A stretch of 64,000 bases of DNA, taken from contig NZ_LIVT01000003.1 of assembly GCF_001905905.1 (NCBI RefSeq), positions 1,007,001 through 1,071,000 of the forward strand, written 5' to 3'. A program made the translations under genes and the position numbers. The notes below the pieces were generated by a model that saw nothing but the letters and a program-made list of their open reading frames with translations, did no database searches and had not been told where the DNA came from. The stretch's first letter is position 1, and each line of letters opens with the position of its first letter. Below are positions 35,269 to 44,367 of the stretch, piece by piece. The stretch is from Streptomyces sp. CB02366. Its GTDB lineage: Bacteria > Actinomycetota > Actinomycetes > Streptomycetales > Streptomycetaceae.

Positions 35269-36363
35269 GTGTCCGCACCCCAGCCCCTCCTCCCGCAGAG
35301 CGCCCGCAGGGCGGCCGCCTGGTGCGGTGTCGTCCTGCTCGTGGTGGGCGTGGCCGCCGTGGTGGTCTGGCTGATCGTCGTCCTGAAGGCGGCGGTCACC
35401 CCGGTCCTGCTCGCGCTGCTCGGCACCGCCCTGCTCGGGCCCGTCCACCGATGGCTGATCGCCCGCCGGCTGAACCGGTCGCTGGCCGCCGGGCTGACCT
35501 GCGTGGCCCTCGTCGCGGTGGTCGGCGGCGCCGGGTACATCGTGGTCACCACGCTCATCGACTCCGGCGACCAGATCGTCGCCTCGCTGAAGGACGCCGG
35601 TCAGTGGGTCGTCGACCATCTGGACATCGGCGGGACCACGGACGTCGACGACCTGGCCGACAACGCGAAGAGCCTGGTGGGAAAGTTCGGGGCGAGCGCG
35701 GCGGGGGGTCTGCTCAGCGGTATCAGCCTGGTCGGTTCGCTGGTGGCGACGAGCGTGCTGGCCCTGCTGCTGACCTTCTTCTTCCTGCGCGACTCGGACC
35801 GGGCGGCCCACCTGGCCCACACCGTCGCCCCGCGCGGCACCGGGGACCTGGTCGAGGCCATGGGCCGCCGGGCGTTCGAGGCCGTCCAGGGGTTCATGCG
35901 CGGCACCACGTTCATCGCCCTGATCGATGCGGTGTGCATCACGGTGGGCCTGCTGATCCTGGACGTCCCCGGGGCGCTGGGGCTGGGCTCGCTGGTGTTC
36001 GTCGGTGCGTACATCCCGTACCTCGGGGCGTTCGTCTCCGGTGCGGTGGCCGTCCTGGTCGCGCTGGCCGACCGGGGGCTCGCGACCGCCCTGTGGACGC
36101 TGGGGGTGGTGCTCGCGGTCCAGGCGCTGGAGGGCCACGTGCTCCAGCCGGTGATCCAGAGCCGTACGGTCCAGATGCACCCGGCCATGGTCATGATCGC
36201 GCTGGCGGCGGGAGCGAGCGTGGCGGGCCTGCTCGGGATGCTGCTGGCGGTACCGCTGTGCGCGGCGGCCTTCGGCATCCTGGGCGAACTGCGCGCAGGA
36301 GACGGCCCGGACGGAACGCGGGGACCCGCCCCGCCCGCCTCCTCCGGGCCGTCCGGCGCTTGA
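35269..36363 (+). CDS. AI-2E/PerM-family membrane protein
   Basis: 364-aa membrane protein with about eight helices. It has a first pair (TAWCGVVLLVVGVAAVVVW-like and VLLALLGTALLGPVHRWLI), a soluble segment (SGDQIVASLKDAGQWVVDHL), and the typical AI-2E block (LALLLTFFFLRDSDR, FMRGTTFIALIDAVCITVGL, ALGLGSLVFVGAYIPYLGAF, EGHVLQPVIQSRTVQMHP). Family members export autoinducer-2 or act as Na+/H+ antiporters; here the substrate is unknown. GTG at 35269. Confidence 0.88.
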   Translation: MSAPQPLLPQSARRAAAWCGVVLLVVGVAAVVVWLIVVLKAAVTPVLLALLGTALLGPVHRWLIARRLNRSLAAGLTCVALVAVVGGAGYIVVTTLIDSGDQIVASLKDAGQWVVDHLDIGGTTDVDDLADNAKSLVGKFGASAAGGLLSGISLVGSLVATSVLALLLTFFFLRDSDRAAHLAHTVAPRGTGDLVEAMGRRAFEAVQGFMRGTTFIALIDAVCITVGLLILDVPGALGLGSLVFVGAYIPYLGAFVSGAVAVLVALADRGLATALWTLGVVLAVQALEGHVLQPVIQSRTVQMHPAMVMIALAAGASVAGLLGMLLAVPLCAAAFGILGELRAGDGPDGTRGPAPPASSGPSGA

Positions 36364-36525
36364 GGACGTAACCACGACGGGGGCGGGGCCGTGCACGCCG
36401 GGGCCGGCGGCCCGGCCCCCCCGACGCGTCCGGTGCCCGAGGACGAACCCGTCGCGCCGGTGAGCCCGCCCTCCCCGCCAGGCCGGAGCCGCGGCCTGAG
36501 GCCCCCGGGGGCCCACAGCCCGGGT

Positions 36526-38715
36526 TCAGGCGGTCGCTCCCACCGGCTCCTCCGGTTCCCCCGGCTTCCCCGGCTCCTCCCCCTCCTCCGGCTTCCCCTG
36601 TTCCTCCGGTTCCCCCGGGCCCTCCGCCTCGTACAGCTCGAACCAGATCGACTTCCCCTCACCGCGCGGGTCGACCCCCCACGCGTCCGCCAGCATCTCC
36701 ATCAGCACGAGCCCCCGCCCGCTGGACGCCATCTCGCCCGGTCGTCGCTTGTGCGGCAGTTCGTCGCTGGCGTCGGCGACCTCGACGCGCAGCCGCCGCT
36801 CGCCCTGTTCGCCGGAGACCTCCGCCACCATCAGAGCGTCCCCGTCCGTGTGGACGAGCACGTTGGTGGCCATCTCGGAGACCATCAGGACCGCCGAGTC
36901 GACCTGCTCGGGGTCGCTCCAGTCGTGCAGCAGCTCGCGCACGAGCTGCCGCCCGACCGAGATCCGCTCGGGCTCGGCCTGCGCGATGGTCAGGACGCTG
37001 CGGCGCGGCGGGACCGCGCGGGTGGGAGTGCTCTCGCGGCGCAGGAGCAGCACCGCGATGTCGTCCTCCCGCCGGTCCGCGAGCGGTCCCGTCGTGTAGT
37101 GCGAGGACGGGCCGTGCACGGCCCCGACCAGTGCGTCGGCCATCTCCTCCAGGTCCTCGACGGGCTCCTCCAGGACCGGGCGCAGCCGGGTCCAACCGGT
37201 GGCCATGTCGTGTCCGCCGGTCTCGATGAGGCCGTCCGTGCACAGCATGATCGTTTCGCCGGGTTCCAGGACCACCCGGGTGGTGGGGTAGTCGGAGTCG
37301 GCCTCGATCCCCAGCGGCAGTCCGCCGGCCGTCTGCCGGATCACCGCGGTCCCGTCGGCGCTGACCACCACCGGGTCGGGGTGGCCCGCGCGGGCGATGT
37401 CCAGGGTGCCGTTCTCCGGGTCCACCTCCGCGTACAGGCAGGTCGCGAAGCGGGGCGCGGTGGCCCCCGGATCACCCTCGACGCTCTCGTCCGCGTCGGC
37501 GAGCCCGGACAGGAAGCGCGAGGCGCGGGCGAGCACGGCGTCGGGGCGGTGCCCCTCGGAGGCGTAGGCGCGCAGGGCGATCCGGAGCTGGCCCATCAGC
37601 CCGGCGGCCCGCACGTCATGGCCCTGGACGTCGCCGATGGCCAGGGCGATGCGGCCGTTGGGGAGCGGGATCATGTCGTACCAGTCGCCGCCCACCTGGA
37701 GGCCGCCGCCGGTCGGCACGTACCGTGCGGCCGCCGTCATTCCCGGGATCTCCGGGCCCAGGGTCGGCATCATCGAGCGCTGGAGCCCGAGCGACAGCTC
37801 GCGCTCCGTCTCGGCCGCCCCCGCGCGCGCCAGGGCCTGGGCGAGCATCCGGGCGACCGTCGAGAGCACCGCGCGCTCGTCCGGCGAGAACCCCACCGGG
37901 TGCCGGAACCCGGCCATCCACGCGCCCATCGTGCGGCCGGAGGCCACCAGCGGCAGGAAGGCCCAGGACTGCCGTCCGAAGCGTCGGGCCAGCGGCCAGG
38001 TGGCCGGATAGCGGCGGCGGTACTCCTCCGGGGAGGGGAGGTAGATGGCGCGGCCGGTGCGGACGACCTCGGCGGCCGGGTAGTCGGTGTCCAGCGCCAT
38101 GTCGGTGAAGGCTTCCTCGTCGCCCGCGTTGTGCCCGTGGTGCCCGATGATCGTCAACCGCTCCCCGGCGGAGCCGAAGACCGCGAGGCCGTCGGGGGAG
38201 AAGCCGGGCATGGACAGCGACCCGGCCACCCGCAGCACCTCCGCGGTGGACCGGGCCTCGGCCAGCGCCCGCCCGGCGTCCAGCAGGAACGCCTCCCGGG
38301 ACCGCCGCCAGTCCCCGGTGACCGGCATACGGGCCGCGGCGGTGGAGCCGGGCTGCGGCTCGGCGACCTCCTGGAGCGTGCCGATGAGGACGTAGCTCCC
38401 GGCCTCCCGGCCCGGCAGGACCACCGGCTTGGAGCGGCTGCGCACGGTACGGAGGACCCGCCCGCGCTCGTCCACGATCCGCAACCGCGCCTCGGCGACG
38501 GTCCCCTCGGTCACTGCGAGGTTCACCACCGCGTAGATCTCGTTCCAGTCGACCGGGTGGAAGCGGGAGCGCACCGCGGCCTCCCGGTAGCTGCCGGGTT
38601 CGGCGGGCAGCCCGACCAGCCGGGCCGCCTCCGCGTCGAGCGTGACCGTGCCGGCGGCGTTGTCCCAGCGCCACAGGCCCGTCGCGATGGCGGCCAGGAC
38701 TTCCTCGGTGCGCAT
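36526..38715 (-). CDS. PAS-GAF-SpoIIE phosphatase with HATPase domain
   Basis: 729-aa signalling protein. It has a PAS domain (about 5-125), a GAF domain (about 145-310), a PP2C/SpoIIE phosphatase (about 325-555) with metal-binding Asp in VGGDWYDMIPL and AIGDVQGHDVRAAGLMG, and a GHKL anti-sigma kinase-like domain (about 575-700; SEMATNVLVHTDG, SSGRGLVLMEMLAD). Fusing phosphatase and RsbW-like kinase suggests it switches an anti-anti-sigma factor both ways. The tail is a Gly-Glu-Pro-Lys repeat (GEPEEQGKPEEGEEPGKPG), likely disordered. No sigma or antagonist gene is adjacent. ATG at 38715, divergent from aspS. Confidence 0.92.
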   Translation of the reverse strand: MRTEEVLAAIATGLWRWDNAAGTVTLDAEAARLVGLPAEPGSYREAAVRSRFHPVDWNEIYAVVNLAVTEGTVAEARLRIVDERGRVLRTVRSRSKPVVLPGREAGSYVLIGTLQEVAEPQPGSTAAARMPVTGDWRRSREAFLLDAGRALAEARSTAEVLRVAGSLSMPGFSPDGLAVFGSAGERLTIIGHHGHNAGDEEAFTDMALDTDYPAAEVVRTGRAIYLPSPEEYRRRYPATWPLARRFGRQSWAFLPLVASGRTMGAWMAGFRHPVGFSPDERAVLSTVARMLAQALARAGAAETERELSLGLQRSMMPTLGPEIPGMTAAARYVPTGGGLQVGGDWYDMIPLPNGRIALAIGDVQGHDVRAAGLMGQLRIALRAYASEGHRPDAVLARASRFLSGLADADESVEGDPGATAPRFATCLYAEVDPENGTLDIARAGHPDPVVVSADGTAVIRQTAGGLPLGIEADSDYPTTRVVLEPGETIMLCTDGLIETGGHDMATGWTRLRPVLEEPVEDLEEMADALVGAVHGPSSHYTTGPLADRREDDIAVLLLRRESTPTRAVPPRRSVLTIAQAEPERISVGRQLVRELLHDWSDPEQVDSAVLMVSEMATNVLVHTDGDALMVAEVSGEQGERRLRVEVADASDELPHKRRPGEMASSGRGLVLMEMLADAWGVDPRGEGKSIWFELYEAEGPGEPEEQGKPEEGEEPGKPGEPEEPVGATA

Positions 38716-38923
38716 TGCCCCACTTTAGGAAGATCTGCTCGGTGGACGCCACCGAGGGCCCGCCGCCTGCGCGGAGGCAGGGAGGAGCGCCGGAGAGGGG
38801 CCGGGCGGGGCGACGGCGGGTGAGCCGCGGCTGCGGAGCGTAAGGGAAATGAAGCGGCTCGGTCCCGGACGGTAGCCTGGGGAGGCTCGATCCACCCCAA
38901 CCGCGAAGACTGGATGAACGACG

Positions 38924-40732
38924 ATGCATCGGTACAGGTCCCACACCTGCGGCGAGCTCCGCGCCTCTGACGTCGGCACCGACGTCCGGCTGAGCGGCTG
39001 GCTGCACAATCGCCGAGACCTGGGCGGCATCCTCTTCATCGATCTGCGCGACCACTACGGTCTGGTGCAGCTCGTCGCTCGCCCCGGCACGCCCGCCAAC
39101 GAGGCGCTGGCGAAGCTCACCAAGGAGACCGTCGTCCGCGTCGACGGCAAGGTCTCCGCGCGCGGCGCCGACAACGTCAACCCGGAGCTGCCGACCGGCG
39201 AGATCGAGATCGAGGTCACCGAGGTCGAGGTGCTCGGCGAGGCGGCCCCGCTGCCGTTCACGATCAACACCGAGGACGGCGTCAACGAGGAGCGGCGGCT
39301 GGAGTACCGCTTCCTCGATCTGCGGCGCGAGCGCATGCACCGCAACATCATGCTGCGCTCGGCCGTGATCGCCGCCATCCGTTCCAAGATGGTGGCGCTC
39401 GGCTTCAACGAGATGGCGACCCCGATCCTCACCGCGACCTCCCCCGAGGGCGCCCGTGACTTCGTCGTCCCGTCCCGGCTGAACCCCGGCAAGTTCTACG
39501 CGCTGCCGCAGGCCCCGCAGCAGTTCAAGCAGCTGCTGATGATCTCGGGCTTCGACCGCTACTTCCAGATCGCGCCCTGCTTCCGCGACGAGGACGCCCG
39601 CGCGGACCGCTCGCCGGGCGAGTTCTACCAGCTCGACGTGGAGATGTCCTTCGTCGAGCAGGAGGACGTCTTCCAGCCGATCGAGAAGCTGATGACCGAG
39701 CTCTTCACCGAGTTCGGCAACGGACGCGAGGTCACCTCGCCGTTCCCGCGCATCCCGTTCCGCGAGTCGATGCTGAAGTACGGCAACGACAAGCCGGACC
39801 TGCGGGCCAAGCTGGAGCTCGTCGACATCTCGGACGTCTTCGCGGACTCCGGGTTCAAGGCGTTCGCTGGCAAGCACGTCCGCGCGCTGCCCGTCCCCGA
39901 CACCGCGGGCCAGTCCCGCAAGTTCTTCGACGGCCTGGGCGAGTACGCCGTCGAGCACGGCGCCAAGGGGCTGGCCTGGGTGCGGGTGGGCGAGGACGGC
40001 ACGCTCGCCGGTCCGATCGCCAAGTTCCTCACCGAGACCGACGTCAAGACGCTCACCGAGCGCCTTTCGCTGGTCCCGGGCCACGCGGTCTTCTTCGGCG
40101 CGGGCGAGTTCGACGAGGTCTCCAAGATCATGTCGGCGGTCCGGGTCGAGGCGGCCAAGCGCGCCGGCCACTTCGAGGAGGGCGTCTTCCGGTTCTGCTG
40201 GATCGTCGACTTCCCGATGTACGAGAAGGACGAGGAGACCGGCCGGATCGACTTCTCGCACAACCCCTTCTCGATGCCCCAGGGCGGCCTCGCCGACCTG
40301 GAGGAGAAGGACCCGCTCGACATCCTGGCCTGGCAGTACGACATCGTCTGCAACGGCATCGAGCTGTCGTCGGGCGCCATCCGCAACCACGAGCCCGAGC
40401 TGATGCTCAAGGCGTTCGAGATCGCCGGTTACGACCGCGAGACCGTGGAGCACGAGTTCGCGGGCATGCTCCGCGCGTTCCGGCTGGGCGCTCCCCCGCA
40501 CGGCGGCATCGCCCCGGGCGTCGACCGCATCGTAATGCTGCTCGCCGACGAGCCGAACATCCGCGAGACGATCGCGTTCCCGCTCAACGGCAACGCCCAG
40601 GACCTGATGATGGGCGCCCCGACCGAGCTGGACGAGTCCCGTCTGCGGGAGCTGAACATCCAGCTGCGCAAGCCGGTGGCCGCCAAGAGCGCGGCGGAGA
40701 AGTCTGCGGCGGAGAAGCCCGCCTCGGAGTAG
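38924..40732 (+). CDS. aspS: Aspartyl-tRNA synthetase
   Basis: 602-aa class II synthetase of the bacterial type: an N-terminal OB-fold anticodon domain ([21 protein letters not shown]), class II motif 2 ([21 protein letters not shown]), the bacterial-specific GAD insertion in the middle, and motif 3 ([21 protein letters not shown]). The last 20 residues are an Ala/Lys/Glu extension ([15 protein letters not shown]). Whether it is discriminating or non-discriminating is not decided here. ATG at 38924. parS and a terminator follow its stop. Confidence 0.97.
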   Translation: MHRYRSHTCGELRASDVGTDVRLSGWLHNRRDLGGILFIDLRDHYGLVQLVARPGTPANEALAKLTKETVVRVDGKVSARGADNVNPELPTGEIEIEVTEVEVLGEAAPLPFTINTEDGVNEERRLEYRFLDLRRERMHRNIMLRSAVIAAIRSKMVALGFNEMATPILTATSPEGARDFVVPSRLNPGKFYALPQAPQQFKQLLMISGFDRYFQIAPCFRDEDARADRSPGEFYQLDVEMSFVEQEDVFQPIEKLMTELFTEFGNGREVTSPFPRIPFRESMLKYGNDKPDLRAKLELVDISDVFADSGFKAFAGKHVRALPVPDTAGQSRKFFDGLGEYAVEHGAKGLAWVRVGEDGTLAGPIAKFLTETDVKTLTERLSLVPGHAVFFGAGEFDEVSKIMSAVRVEAAKRAGHFEEGVFRFCWIVDFPMYEKDEETGRIDFSHNPFSMPQGGLADLEEKDPLDILAWQYDIVCNGIELSSGAIRNHEPELMLKAFEIAGYDRETVEHEFAGMLRAFRLGAPPHGGIAPGVDRIVMLLADEPNIRETIAFPLNGNAQDLMMGAPTELDESRLRELNIQLRKPVAAKSAAEKSAAEKPASE

Positions 40733-40786
40733 GCGGTCCGTGGGGACGCGGCGGTCCGGAAGGGACCGCTCGCCCCGCCCTGCGGA

Positions 40787-40802
40787 TGTTTCACGTGAAA
40801 CA
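40787..40802. other. parS centromere site (ParB-binding)
   Basis: Second perfect copy of TGTTTCACGTGAAACA, in the gap between aspS and the L,D-transpeptidase-like gene, 17.7 kb from the first. It abuts the aspS terminator stem, sharing its last base. Confidence 0.95.
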
Positions 40803-40827
40803 GCCCCCGATCACCTGATCGGGGGCT
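40802..40827 (+). terminator. aspS terminator
   Basis: AGCCCCCGATCA (40802-40813) pairs perfectly with TGATCGGGGGCT (40816-40827), followed by the U-rich GTTTCGTT. One of the few nearly classical intrinsic terminators in the window. Confidence 0.88.
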
Positions 40828-40985
40828 GTTTCGTTGCAGGGCCGCCGGCGGCGGCGGGGCGACGGGGTACAGCCGGATGGCCCCGGTTCGGATTCGGCCG
40901 GGGCGGCCCCGGCAAAGACTGGCAGCGAGAGACCTCCACCGCACCGCGTGCCGCGCCGTCCGCCGTCCCCGAGGAGCCATCCGCC

Positions 40986-41801
40986 GTGTCCGTCCCGCGC
41001 CGCCCCCCGGCCCTGCTCGCCGCCCCGCTCCTCGCCCTGGTCCTGCTGCTCACCGGCTGCTCCTCGGACCCCGCCCCCGCGAAGGCCCCCGTGGGCGCGC
41101 CGGGGCGGGGGGCGGCGGGCCCGGAGTCCGACGCCGCGCCCGCACGCCGGGCCTCGTCCGGCCAGGATGCCGGCCCGGCCCCCGGGCGGAGTCCCGCCCC
41201 GGCCCCCACCGCGATCCCCGGTCTGGGACCGGAGACCCTGGCGAAGATCCCCGCCGAGACCCGGCAGGTGTTCGTCGTGACCGGCGAGGACGCCGACGCC
41301 AACCGGTCCAGCGCGATCCTCTACAGCCGTGAGGACCCGGTCGAGGGATGGAAGCCCACCGCCGGGCCCTGGGACGCGCACAACGGCATGAAGGGGTGGA
41401 CCGACCACCACGTGGCCGGCGACCTGAGATCCCCCACGGGCGTCTACACCCTCACCGATGCGGGCGGGCGCCTCCCCGACCCGGGCGCTCTGCTCCCGTA
41501 CGACGAACACCCCCGGTTCGCGGTGGACGGCGAGGGGTTCTTCGGCGAGCCGCTGGAGGGTTCCTTCGACTACGTCGTCGCGATCAACTACAACCGCACG
41601 GAAGGCGTCAGCCCGCTCGACCGCACCCGCCCCCTCGGCCTCGAACGCGGCGGCGGCATCTGGATCCACGTCGACCACGGCGGCCCCACCCAGGGCTGCG
41701 TCTCCGTCCCGGAGGACCGGATGCGGGAACTCCTGCGCACCCTGGACCCGGCGCTGCACCCGGTGATCGTCATGGGCGACGCGGAGACGCTGGGGCGGTG
41801 A
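40986..41801 (+). CDS. L,D-transpeptidase-like (YkuD) lipoprotein
   Basis: 271-aa exported protein. The signal peptide ends in a lipobox (LLALVLLLTGCSS), then an Ala/Pro linker of about 60 residues. The catalytic region reads IWIHVDHGGPTQGCVSVPED, which fits the YkuD/ErfK arrangement with His, the glycine step and the Cys nucleophile in GCVSVP. It may crosslink or modify peptidoglycan, or cleave a related substrate; Streptomyces members are often annotated only as L,D-transpeptidase family. GTG at 40986 with GAGGAGCC upstream. Confidence 0.85.
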   Translation: MSVPRRPPALLAAPLLALVLLLTGCSSDPAPAKAPVGAPGRGAAGPESDAAPARRASSGQDAGPAPGRSPAPAPTAIPGLGPETLAKIPAETRQVFVVTGEDADANRSSAILYSREDPVEGWKPTAGPWDAHNGMKGWTDHHVAGDLRSPTGVYTLTDAGGRLPDPGALLPYDEHPRFAVDGEGFFGEPLEGSFDYVVAINYNRTEGVSPLDRTRPLGLERGGGIWIHVDHGGPTQGCVSVPEDRMRELLRTLDPALHPVIVMGDAETLGR

Positions 41802-41820
41802 GACCGGGCCCGGACGCGAG

Positions 41821-41850
41821 GAGCCCGGGACCACGACGGTGGTCCCGGGC
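41821..41850. terminator. Bidirectional terminator between converging genes
   Basis: AGCCCGGGACCAC pairs perfectly with GTGGTCCCGGGCT around GACG. It lies 19 bases after the transpeptidase stop and 17 bases beyond the metG stop. Confidence 0.85.
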
Positions 41851-41867
41851 TCCTGTGCGTACGGCGG

Positions 41868-43481
41868 CTACGCCGGCTTCTCCTCCAGGCGGGGGAACAG
41901 CACCGCGCCCTTCGTCACCGTCGCGCCCACGGGCAGGACGCCCCACGTGCCCGCGTCCTGGACCCTCTGGTCGGCCAGCGCGCCCAGGGACTCCTCGGCG
42001 CCCAGCGACTCCCAGAGCTTCCGCGAGGTCTCCGGCATGACCGGGTTGAGCAGGACCGCGACCCCGCGCAGCGCCTCGGCCGCCGTGTAGAGGACGGCCG
42101 CCAGGCGGGCCTGGCCCTCCGGGGAGGTGTCCTTGGCCACCTTCCACGGCTCCTGCTCCGTGATGTAGCCGTTGACCTGCTTCACGAAGTCGAAGACCGC
42201 CAGGATGCCGCCCTGGAAGTCCAGCTCCTCGCCGATCTTCCGGTCGGCCGTGGCGACGGCCTTCGCCAGGCCCTCCCGCACGGCCAGCTCGGCGTCGCCG
42301 GCGGCCGTGTCCGCCGGCAGCGCGCCGCCGAAGTACTTGCCGACCATCGCCGCCACGCGCGAGGCGAGGTTGCCGTAGTCGTTGGCCAGCTCGGAGGTGT
42401 AGCGGGCCGAGAAGTCCTCCCAGGAGAACGAACCGTCGCTGCCGTACGCGATGGCCCGCAGGAAGTACCAGCGGTACGCGTCCACGCCGAAGTGCGCCGT
42501 CAGGTCCTGCGGCTTGATGCCGGTCAGGTTCGACTTCGACATCTTCTCGCCGCCGACCATCAGCCAGCCGTTGGCGACGACCTTGCCGGGGAGCGGCAGG
42601 CCCTGCGCCATCAGCATGGCGGGCCAGATCACCGAGTGGAAGCGGAGGATGTCCTTGCCGATCAGGTGCACGTCCGCCGGGAACGTACCGTCGAACTTCT
42701 CCTGGTCGGCGCCGTAGCCGACGGCCGTGGCGTAGTTGAGCAGGGCGTCGACCCACACGTAGATGACGTGCTCGTCGTCCCACGGCACCGGGACGCCCCA
42801 GTCGAAGGTGGAGCGCGAGATCGACAGGTCCTGGAGACCCTGCTCGACGAAGTTCACGACCTCGTTGCGCGCCGACTCGGGCTGGATGAAGTCCGGGTTC
42901 GCCGCGTAGAACTCCAGCAGCTTCGGGCCGTACGCGCTGAGCTTGAAGAAGTAGTTCTCCTCCTTGAGGAGCTCCACCGGCTTCTTGTGGATCGGGCACA
43001 GCTTCTGCCCGGCGAGGTCGCCCTCGCCGTCGATCAGGTCGCCGGGGAGCTTGTACTCCTCGCAGCCCACGCAGTACGGGCCCTCGTACCCGCCCTTGTA
43101 GATCTCGCCCTTGTCGTACAGGTCCTGCACGAACTCCTGCACCCGGTCGGTGTGCCGCTTCTCCGTGGTCCGGATGAAGTCGTCGTTGGCGATGTCCAGG
43201 TGCTCCCAGAGGGGCTTCCACGCCTCCTCGACGAGCTTGTCCGCCCACGCCTGAGGGGTGACGCCGTTCGCCTCGGCGGTGCGCATGATCTTCTGACCGT
43301 GCTCGTCCGTGCCGGTGAGATACCACACCTTCTCGCCACGCTGGCGGTGCCAGCGTGTGAGCACGTCGCCTGCGACGGTCGTGTAGGCGTGGCCCAGGTG
43401 AGGAGCGTCGTTGACGTAGTAGATGGGGGTCGAGACGTAGAACGCCTTCGCCCCCTGCTTCTCGGATCCAGTGGCCGCCAT
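41868..43481 (-). CDS. metG: Methionyl-tRNA synthetase
   Basis: 537-aa class I synthetase. The HIGH motif is HLGH (28-31 in NDAPHLGHAYTT) and KMSKS is in VGGEKMSKSNLTGIKP. The zinc knuckle region has the pattern CVGCEEYKLP ... CPIHKKPVE, a one-knuckle form with CxxC and CxxH. Other conserved pieces are TGTDEHGQKIMRTAE and YVWVDALLNYATAVG. The C-terminal tRNA-binding dimerisation domain of longer MetRS is absent, as usual in actinobacteria. ATG at 43481, divergent from the two-component system. Confidence 0.96.
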   Translation of the reverse strand: MAATGSEKQGAKAFYVSTPIYYVNDAPHLGHAYTTVAGDVLTRWHRQRGEKVWYLTGTDEHGQKIMRTAEANGVTPQAWADKLVEEAWKPLWEHLDIANDDFIRTTEKRHTDRVQEFVQDLYDKGEIYKGGYEGPYCVGCEEYKLPGDLIDGEGDLAGQKLCPIHKKPVELLKEENYFFKLSAYGPKLLEFYAANPDFIQPESARNEVVNFVEQGLQDLSISRSTFDWGVPVPWDDEHVIYVWVDALLNYATAVGYGADQEKFDGTFPADVHLIGKDILRFHSVIWPAMLMAQGLPLPGKVVANGWLMVGGEKMSKSNLTGIKPQDLTAHFGVDAYRWYFLRAIAYGSDGSFSWEDFSARYTSELANDYGNLASRVAAMVGKYFGGALPADTAAGDAELAVREGLAKAVATADRKIGEELDFQGGILAVFDFVKQVNGYITEQEPWKVAKDTSPEGQARLAAVLYTAAEALRGVAVLLNPVMPETSRKLWESLGAEESLGALADQRVQDAGTWGVLPVGATVTKGAVLFPRLEEKPA

Positions 43482-43674
43482 GGCGGAAATCCTACGGCCC
43501 CGGGGAGCGGCGTACTCACATCGGCGGTCGGGGCCCGCCCGGGGAAAGCGCGGTCGAGCGGTGCCCGCCCCGGGGCGGAGAGCTGTGCGGCACATCCGCC
43601 GCCCCCTGGTTACCGTAGGAAAGTCGCATCCTGGGAGGGGGCGGGCAACCGTGCACGAGGCAGGGGGCATCACC

Positions 43675-44367
43675 ATGCGGGTACTGGTCGCCGAAGACGA
43701 GGAGGTCCTCGCGGAGCTGGTCGCCACCGGACTGCGCCGGGCCGGCTTCGCGGTCGACACGGTCTACAGCGGGGACGCGGCCCTCGCCTATCTCGGTCTG
43801 CACGACTACGACGTCGTGGTGCTCGACCGCGATCTGCCCCGGGTGCACGGCGACGACGTGGCCCGCCGGCTGATCGCCTCGGGCTCCCGCACCCGCATCC
43901 TGATGCTCACCGCCTCCAGCGCCATGGAGGACCGGGTCGCCGGGCTCGACCTCGGGGCCGACGACTACGTCACCAAGCCCTTCGAGTTCCCCGAACTGGT
44001 CTCCCGGGTGCGCGCCCTGCGGCGGCGCAGCGACCGCCCCGTGCCGCCCCAGCTGGAGCGGCACGGCATACGGCTCGACACCGTGCGGCGCTCCGCACGG
44101 CGCGACGGCCGGGAGCTGGACCTGTCGCCCAAGGAGTTCACCGTGCTGCAGCTGCTCCTGGAGGCGGACGGCGGCACCGTCAGCGCGGAGGAGCTGCTGG
44201 AGCGGGCCTGGGACGCCCACACGGGCCCTTCTCCCCGCTCTCCCCTGCCGTACGAGCGGGGGCGGCCCCACCCGGGCGCGGTACGCGTCTGCGTGGGCGA
44301 ACTCCGCTCCAAGCTCGGCGAGCCCGGGCTGATCCGCACCGTGCAGGACGTCGGGTACGCCCTGTGA
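43675..44367 (+). CDS. OmpR-family response regulator with loop insertion
   Basis: 230-aa response regulator. Receiver motifs are EDE (VLVAEDEEVLAEL), phospho-Asp in VVVLDRDLPRVHGDD, Thr in LMLTASSAMEDR and Lys in YVTKPFEFPEL. The winged helix has LSPKEFTVLQLLLEADGG and VRVCVGELRSKLGEPG. Between the second helix (AWDAHT) and the recognition helix there are about 13 more residues than normal (GPSPRSPLPYERGRPHPG), rich in Pro and Arg, in the loop that contacts RNA polymerase. It is in frame. The histidine kinase start overlaps the stop (GTGA). Confidence 0.9.
   Translation: MRVLVAEDEEVLAELVATGLRRAGFAVDTVYSGDAALAYLGLHDYDVVVLDRDLPRVHGDDVARRLIASGSRTRILMLTASSAMEDRVAGLDLGADDYVTKPFEFPELVSRVRALRRRSDRPVPPQLERHGIRLDTVRRSARRDGRELDLSPKEFTVLQLLLEADGGTVSAEELLERAWDAHTGPSPRSPLPYERGRPHPGAVRVCVGELRSKLGEPGLIRTVQDVGYAL

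Noticed and set aside
37616..40501. A 961-codon open frame on the minus strand across aspS and the SpoIIE gene
   Set aside because: Spans a divergent promoter region and reads aspS backwards; no domain, low-complexity composition.
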